A stretch of DNA of 8,059 bases from Actinomycetes bacterium (GTDB lineage Bacteria > Actinomycetota > Actinomycetes > Actinomycetales > Actinomycetaceae): contig JAEWHO010000004.1 in the NCBI GenBank assembly GCA_023387755.1, positions 1-8,059 on the forward strand, read 5' to 3'. The number at the start of each line of letters is the position of its first letter. The stretch's first letter is position 1. The notes under the pieces are model-generated. The model was not told where the DNA came from and ran no database searches. It saw nothing but the letters and a program-made list of their open reading frames with translations. Shown here in pieces: positions 4,717 to 8,059 of this stretch. The position numbers were made by a program, and so were the translations under genes.

Positions 4717-6101
4717 AACTCCTCAGCTATGACGTCGCCGCCCTGCTCTACCTCGTCGCCGCGGTCTGCTTCATCCTCGCCCTCAAGGGCCTATCCAGCC
4801 CCCGATACGCCCGCCGCGGCAACTGGATTGGGGCAGCCGGTGCGGGACTCGCCGTTATTACCGCCCTGATCTCCACCGACTTCCGGGGAGCCAACTTTGC
4901 CGTCGTCATTGTGGCAATCGTGCTCGGTGCTATCGTTGCCGTGCCCTGGGCGCGCATGGTGAAAATGACGGATCTGCCCCAGCTCGTAGCCATCTTCAAC
5001 GGCGTGGGCGGGGGCGCGGCCGCCGTCGTCGGAATTATGGAACTCACCGAATGGGGTGGGGCGAGTACGTGGGTGGCCACTACTGCGACCGCATTCGCGA
5101 TCCTCGTGGGCTCCCTATCCTTCGCCGGGTCAGTGCTGACATTCGCGAAACTCCAAGGGCTCATGACGGCGCGGCCTATTGTGCTCCCGCAAGCAGCCAT
5201 CATCATGCTTGCCACCATGGCGGTCAGTGCCGGGCTGGCGGTAGCGACGGCGCTCACCGGGAACCTCTGGCTCGGGCTGCTCCTGCTGGTGGCCGGGCTC
5301 GCATCCGGTGTGCTGACCGTGTTGCCGGTGGGCGGTGCCGACGTGCCGATTGTGATCTCCCTGCTGAATGCATTCACCGGGCTGGCCGTGGCCGCCTCCG
5401 GCTTCGCTATGCCGAACACGCTCATGCTCGTGGCCGGCACGCTCGTGGGCGCCTCCGGCACCATCCTCACCATCGCCATGGCAAACGCTATGGGACGCTC
5501 AGTGCTCGGGATTCTGTTCGGGGCGTTGAAGGGCGGCTCGACGGCGGGCTCCACCCAACAATCAGACCGGCCCGTGCGGCGCGCCCAACCCGACGACGTC
5601 GCCATCGCGCTCGCCTACGCCTCGCGCGTAGTGGTGGTGCCCGGATACGGGCTGGCTGTGGCGCAAGCCCAACACACCTGTGCGGAACTGGTGACGGCGC
5701 TACGAGAACGCGGCATCGACGCCGTCTATGGGATCCACCCGGTGGCCGGACGTATGCCCGGGCATATGAACGTGCTGCTGGCCGAAGCCAACGTGCCCTA
5801 CGAACTGCTGATCGAAGCCGACGATGTGAACGCTGCGATGCCCTCGACCGACGTGGTGCTGGTGGTGGGCGCGAATGACGTGGTGAACCCGGCGGCACGA
5901 ACCGACCCGAGCGCCCCGATCTACGGGATGCCGATTATCAACGCTGACCAGGCCGGCCAGGTGTTCTTCCTCAAACGCTCTATGCGGCCCGGATTCGCGG
6001 GCATTGAAAACGAGCTATTGTTCTCCGACCGGACCCAACTGCTATTTGGGGACGCGAAGGAATCGCTCGGCGCCGTCGTGGCAGCACTGAAAGAGGTATA
6101 G
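4713..6101 (+). CDS. pntB: NAD(P) transhydrogenase subunit beta, membrane domain II plus NADP(H)-binding domain III
   Basis: The 462-residue protein completes the transhydrogenase, which uses the proton gradient to drive NADH + NADP+ to NAD+ + NADPH. Residues 1 to about 270 are hydrophobic (roughly nine helices) and include KMTDLPQLVAIFNG (84-97) and the channel motif GGADVPIVISLLNAFTG (207-223). Residues from about 300 on are domain III. VVPGYGLAVAQAQ (308-320) binds NADP(H), and GIHPVAGRMPGHMNVLLAEA is the conserved central segment. VGANDVVNPAA follows, then KRSM (421-424), whose K421-R422 pair would hold the NADP 2'-phosphate. FGDAK near the end is also canonical. Length matches the family (about 462-464). 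N96 replaces the channel histidine known from E. coli (H91); PntAB H38 may compensate. A strong hairpin lies about 30 nt downstream. Confidence 0.96.
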   Translation: MKLLSYDVAALLYLVAAVCFILALKGLSSPRYARRGNWIGAAGAGLAVITALISTDFRGANFAVVIVAIVLGAIVAVPWARMVKMTDLPQLVAIFNGVGGGAAAVVGIMELTEWGGASTWVATTATAFAILVGSLSFAGSVLTFAKLQGLMTARPIVLPQAAIIMLATMAVSAGLAVATALTGNLWLGLLLLVAGLASGVLTVLPVGGADVPIVISLLNAFTGLAVAASGFAMPNTLMLVAGTLVGASGTILTIAMANAMGRSVLGILFGALKGGSTAGSTQQSDRPVRRAQPDDVAIALAYASRVVVVPGYGLAVAQAQHTCAELVTALRERGIDAVYGIHPVAGRMPGHMNVLLAEANVPYELLIEADDVNAAMPSTDVVLVVGANDVVNPAARTDPSAPIYGMPIINADQAGQVFFLKRSMRPGFAGIENELLFSDRTQLLFGDAKESLGAVVAALKEV

Positions 6102-6130
6102 CCCGGGCGGCTGCGGCTGACACGGGCGTG

Positions 6131-6166
6131 CGGCGGGGGTGCCACCAGGTGGTGGCGCTCCCGCTG
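6131..6166 (+). terminator. Strong hairpin ending the pnt operon
   Basis: Bases 6131-6146 pair with 6151-6166 to form 16 continuous pairs (three of them G-U wobbles) around the 4-nt loop AGGT. The core GCCACC/GGTGGC is perfect. ACACG (6120-6124) and CGTGT (6168-6172) could add an outer stem. It begins 30 nt after the pntB stop. The sequence after it, ACGTGTATGT, is not a real U-tract, so this would be a U-poor terminator of the kind seen in GC-rich actinobacteria. Confidence 0.65.
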
Positions 6167-6176
6167 ACGTGTATGT

Positions 6177-6209
6177 GGGCAGGTTCGGCGGGCGAGTAGG
6201 TAGGTGGGG
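6177..6209 (+). other. G-run tract, possible two-layer G-quadruplex
   Basis: Seven runs of two or more G (6177-6179, 6182-6183, 6187-6188, 6190-6192, 6199-6200, 6203-6204, 6206-6209) fall within 33 bases on the plus strand, separated by 1-6 nt. Only two-layer quadruplexes are possible, which are weak. In GC-rich DNA this can arise by chance. Confidence 0.3.
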
Positions 6210-6291
6210 TTCGCGCACGCATATGGTGCCGCGCTTACGTGAGGGATGGTGCCTGGCTCTACCCCCAGCGCTGCGTTCACTGACACTGTAT

Positions 6292-6308
6292 CCACATGGT
6301 TGATGTGG
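6292..6308. repeat. Short perfect inverted repeat upstream of the HNH gene
   Basis: CCACAT (6292-6297) and ATGTGG (6303-6308) form a perfect 6-bp dyad with a 5-nt spacer, just upstream of the candidate promoter hexamers. The size suits an operator for a dimeric regulator, but no regulator is identified. Confidence 0.4.
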
Positions 6309-6323
6309 GGGATGGGCGCGAGA

Positions 6324-6360
6324 TTGACAGACTTGATTGACTACTTCCCACACCTTTAAA
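6324..6360 (+). promoter_or_regulatory. Candidate promoter of the HNH gene
   Basis: TTGACA, a perfect -35 consensus, is at 6324-6329 but has no good -10 at 17 nt. TTGATT at 6333-6338 with TTTAAA at 6355-6360 (16-nt spacer) is a better-spaced pair. The two -35-like hexamers belong to a direct repeat of GATTGAC (6322-6328 and 6335-6341). Transcription from the second pair would give a leader of about 28 nt containing AGGAGG. Confidence 0.4.
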
Positions 6361-6384
6361 CCAACTGACCTACACGAGCCTGTG

Positions 6385-6390
6385 AGGAGG
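6385..6390 (+). promoter_or_regulatory. Perfect AGGAGG ribosome-binding site of the HNH gene
   Basis: AGGAGG ends 5 nt before the GTG at 6396. It is the strongest Shine-Dalgarno sequence in the window and fixes a GTG start that would otherwise be doubtful. Confidence 0.85.
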
Positions 6391-6395
6391 ATACT

Positions 6396-7901
6396 GTGGA
6401 CGTCAACGGGTTCAGCCAGCACAATGCCGGGGCAAATGATGCACCCGAGGCCCCAAGCCGCAGGCAAGAACCCGTGGGTGAGAAAGCGTTGCTGCAGGCA
6501 TTAGAGACAGTTGCCGACGCCGTGCGTTGCGGAGTGAAACTAGAAGATAAGGCCGCGCTGATGCGGGTGATGCGAGCCGTGGAACTGCACCACAATGTAG
6601 CGACCGTATTGCGCGTACAGATGGTGGCCGCCGCAGATAAGACCAAAGCCGCCCGAACCGAGGGCATCACCACGGCCGAAGCGGTCTCACAACTACGTCG
6701 CATTCCGCTATCCGATGCCACCACCGAGGTGATTGTTGCCTCGCGGCAGGGAGTCTACCCGCGCGTCCTCACAGCTCTCGCTGAAGGGAAAATATCGCAG
6801 GAAAATGCGCATACTGCCGCCCATGCGCTGTACCGGTTAGCACCGCTGTGTGGGACCGACGAGTTCGACGCCGTCGAGAAGAAACTCCTCGTTGAAGCTG
6901 AAGTACCGATCCCGGGGCAATTTAGACGTAAATGCCAACGATTGCGCGAAGAATTTGATGAGCGTGCGCGCGAAGCCGGAGGGCAGATGCGCAGACGCAG
7001 AAGACAAGCGAGCTACCGGGACCGAGGGCTATTCATAAAGCTCGTTCAGGACGGTGAATTCGGCGCTAATCTATACGCTCACCTGCCGGTAGAGTACTTG
7101 CGCGAAATGCGGCCTGTGCTGGAAAAACACGCTGAACAGCTCGCCCGATACCAACGTGAAAAGCACGGGAAAGCAGCCAACCGGAGCATCCGAATGCTTG
7201 ACGTTCTCTACCAAATGGTCACGGGTGCGCCACCCCCGCGGATGGATCCTTTCTCCGGGCCGTCGGATGCTAACTCGCCCAGAGACGATGGGCCGAGCGG
7301 AGGAAAGCCGGGAAGTCCTGCCATCCCTATGCGACGTAAACAACGAGAGCTCGCTCCCCCTACGGTAGATGCGCCTGCCGGAATGGTGCCAGCGTGGCCA
7401 GCCAGCGACTTCCTCGGCAACGGCCACGATTCAACGGAAGCACGCGTTGAACGGACACGACATATTTGGGACACCACAGAAGCCGACCAAGGTAGAAACG
7501 CGCGACTCGCCTCCCAAGAACTACGCACGCTTCTGTATGTGCGGGACGGAGGCTGTATCTTCCCTACCTGCACCGCGGTAGCAGAGGCATGCGTAGCCCA
7601 CCATATTCATAGGTGGGAGGATGGCGGAGCAACAAATTTACGAAATCTCGTCCTTATTTGCCCGCGCCACCATGTGCTCGTCGAATTCCCCGCTTGGGAT
7701 CCGAATCACTGGTCGGTCCTTATGGATGACCGAGGCATTCCCGCTGTAATTCCGCCCCGCTCCATCGACCCCAAGCAAAAACCGCAATACCATGCACGGT
7801 TCTCGCGGCCCGTAATAGAGGTGACACGCCCGGTGCAGAACGATAAAACCACCCCCGGCAGGCCGCCCCCCGATCCTACCAGTGCCCTTATTGACGCCTA
7901 G
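6396..7901 (+). CDS. DUF222 / 13E12-repeat family protein with C-terminal HNH nuclease domain
   Basis: The 501-residue protein has the layout of the actinobacterial 13E12 family. A helical DUF222 region (about residues 35-290) includes LTALAEGKISQENAHTAAHA. A proline-rich, low-complexity linker follows (about 274-350), and then the HNH domain (about 380-432). In the HNH domain the zinc-type cysteines are C387 and C392 (CIFPTC), C399 and C422. The catalytic block is AHHIHRWEDGG (401-411), with N417 in NLRNLVLIC and H425-H426 in CPRHH. All expected residues are present, so nuclease activity is plausible, but the target and biological role of the family are not established. Members are often multicopy and behave like mobile repeats (REP13E12 in mycobacteria). 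The GTG start is supported by AGGAGG. The gene stands alone between two strong hairpins, and its AT-richer passages (for example near 6785-6800) differ slightly from its neighbours. Confidence 0.9.
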   Translation: MDVNGFSQHNAGANDAPEAPSRRQEPVGEKALLQALETVADAVRCGVKLEDKAALMRVMRAVELHHNVATVLRVQMVAAADKTKAARTEGITTAEAVSQLRRIPLSDATTEVIVASRQGVYPRVLTALAEGKISQENAHTAAHALYRLAPLCGTDEFDAVEKKLLVEAEVPIPGQFRRKCQRLREEFDERAREAGGQMRRRRRQASYRDRGLFIKLVQDGEFGANLYAHLPVEYLREMRPVLEKHAEQLARYQREKHGKAANRSIRMLDVLYQMVTGAPPPRMDPFSGPSDANSPRDDGPSGGKPGSPAIPMRRKQRELAPPTVDAPAGMVPAWPASDFLGNGHDSTEARVERTRHIWDTTEADQGRNARLASQELRTLLYVRDGGCIFPTCTAVAEACVAHHIHRWEDGGATNLRNLVLICPRHHVLVEFPAWDPNHWSVLMDDRGIPAVIPPRSIDPKQKPQYHARFSRPVIEVTRPVQNDKTTPGRPPPDPTSALIDA

Positions 7902-7969
7902 CCCCCATACGCAATTGTGCCCGCTGCTCGAGATGAGAGTGGCGGAGCGTATAGGTGCCAAGCGAGAGC

Positions 7970-8003
7970 CAGAGCGCCCGAGACGCCCATCTCGGGCGCT
8001 CTG
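7970..8003. terminator. Strong perfect hairpin, likely shared terminator of convergent genes
   Basis: CAGAGCGCCCGAGA (7970-7983) pairs without mismatch with TCTCGGGCGCTCTG (7990-8003), giving a 14-bp stem with the 6-nt loop CGCCCA. On the plus strand it is followed by TATGTTGGTT, a partly T-rich tail. It lies 68 nt after the HNH gene stop and 8 nt beyond the stop of the convergent minus-strand gene, so it can serve both. Confidence 0.85.
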
Positions 8004-8011
8004 TATGTTGG

Positions 8012-8059
8012 TTAACGCTGGCGGCGGATGATTAGGGCGGAACCGCCAGTAAACATTAG
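8012..8059 (-). CDS. 3' end of a minus-strand gene, tail like a sortase sorting signal
   Basis: Read on the minus strand from the right edge, the last 15 codons before TAA (8014-8012) are LMFTGGSALIIRRQR. A hydrophobic stretch followed immediately by a short Arg-rich tail and a stop is the end of an LPXTG-type cell-wall sorting signal, which typically closes with a hydrophobic helix and RRxR. The LPXTG motif itself would lie beyond the window. A plain C-terminal membrane helix with a positive-inside tail is the alternative. Support for a gene here is its position 8 nt from a strong bidirectional hairpin and the sensible composition, but only 48 bases are visible. Confidence 0.5.
   Translation of the reverse strand, partial: LMFTGGSALIIRRQR

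Larger units (their letters stand above)
6102..6395. other. Gene-free stretch between pntB and the HNH gene
   Basis: These 294 bases hold no credible gene. From left to right they contain a strong 16-bp hairpin (6131-6166), a G-run tract (6177-6209) and a short direct repeat ATGGTGCC (6223-6230 and 6246-6253). They continue with the palindrome CAGCGCTG (6266-6273), a dyad CCACAT-N5-ATGTGG (6292-6308), promoter-like hexamers (6324-6360) and the AGGAGG site at 6385. The right half is clearly more AT-rich than the surroundings. Confidence 0.7.

Noticed and set aside
4748..5605. Minus-strand open frame of 285 codons opposite pntB
   Set aside because: It is the antisense shadow of the PntB membrane domain, with repetitive composition and no recognisable motif.
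5921..6295. Minus-strand open frame running from the pntB/HNH gap back into pntB
   Set aside because: It starts at a GTG with no ribosome-binding site, crosses the strong hairpin, overlaps conserved pntB sequence and shows no protein-like features.
6102..6395. Possible structured RNA associated with a nuclease gene (HEARO/OMEGA-like)
   Set aside because: Those RNAs accompany RuvC/HNH proteins of the IscB/IsrB type. The protein here is DUF222-HNH with no RuvC motifs, and the main hairpin is better explained as the pnt terminator.

Overview
The window is GC-rich, gene-dense bacterial DNA. A split three-gene proton-translocating transhydrogenase operon, a DUF222/13E12-type HNH protein and GC-rich terminators without U-tracts all point to an actinobacterium. 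The last 48 bases, on the minus strand, read as the basic tail of a possible sortase-anchored surface protein. That would suit an Actinomycetaceae-like organism, but this lineage is inferred from very little sequence.

Layout from left to right. The window opens inside the first 45 codons of a LysR-family regulator (minus strand). Diverging from it is a YeiH/UPF0324 membrane protein (putative sulfate/sulfite exporter family). After a 146-base gap with imperfect repeats come a low-molecular-weight protein tyrosine phosphatase and a type I ribonuclease H, both on the plus strand. They are separated by a hairpin and a perfect 16-bp tandem duplication. RNase H converges on a minus-strand xanthine/guanine-type phosphoribosyltransferase. 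That gene diverges from pntAA-pntAB-pntB, whose members overlap by 4 bases (GTGA and ATGA) and are surely translationally coupled. A 16-bp-stem hairpin follows pntB. A 294-base gene-free stretch then leads to a large DUF222-HNH protein with a perfect AGGAGG ribosome-binding site. A 14-bp perfect hairpin ends that gene and lies against the 3' end of a convergent minus-strand gene cut by the window edge.

How the genes work together. PntAA (NAD(H)-binding), PntAB (small membrane subunit) and PntB (membrane plus NADP(H)-binding) form one enzyme that couples the proton gradient to NADPH formation. The LysR regulator probably controls the divergent YeiH-type transporter. The phosphatase, RNase H and phosphoribosyltransferase are ordinary housekeeping genes with no evident joint function. 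The DUF222-HNH gene is the one accessory-type gene.

I found no convincing new multi-gene system. The observations most worth a second look are: (1) -10-like hexamers exactly 6 nt before the start codons of genes that lack a Shine-Dalgarno sequence, suggesting leaderless mRNAs; (2) a histidine in PntAB paired with an asparagine at the usual PntB histidine position, as in the Thermus-type enzyme; (3) two hairpins flanking the HNH gene that share sequence at their right edges; and (4) the sorting-signal-like tail at the right edge.
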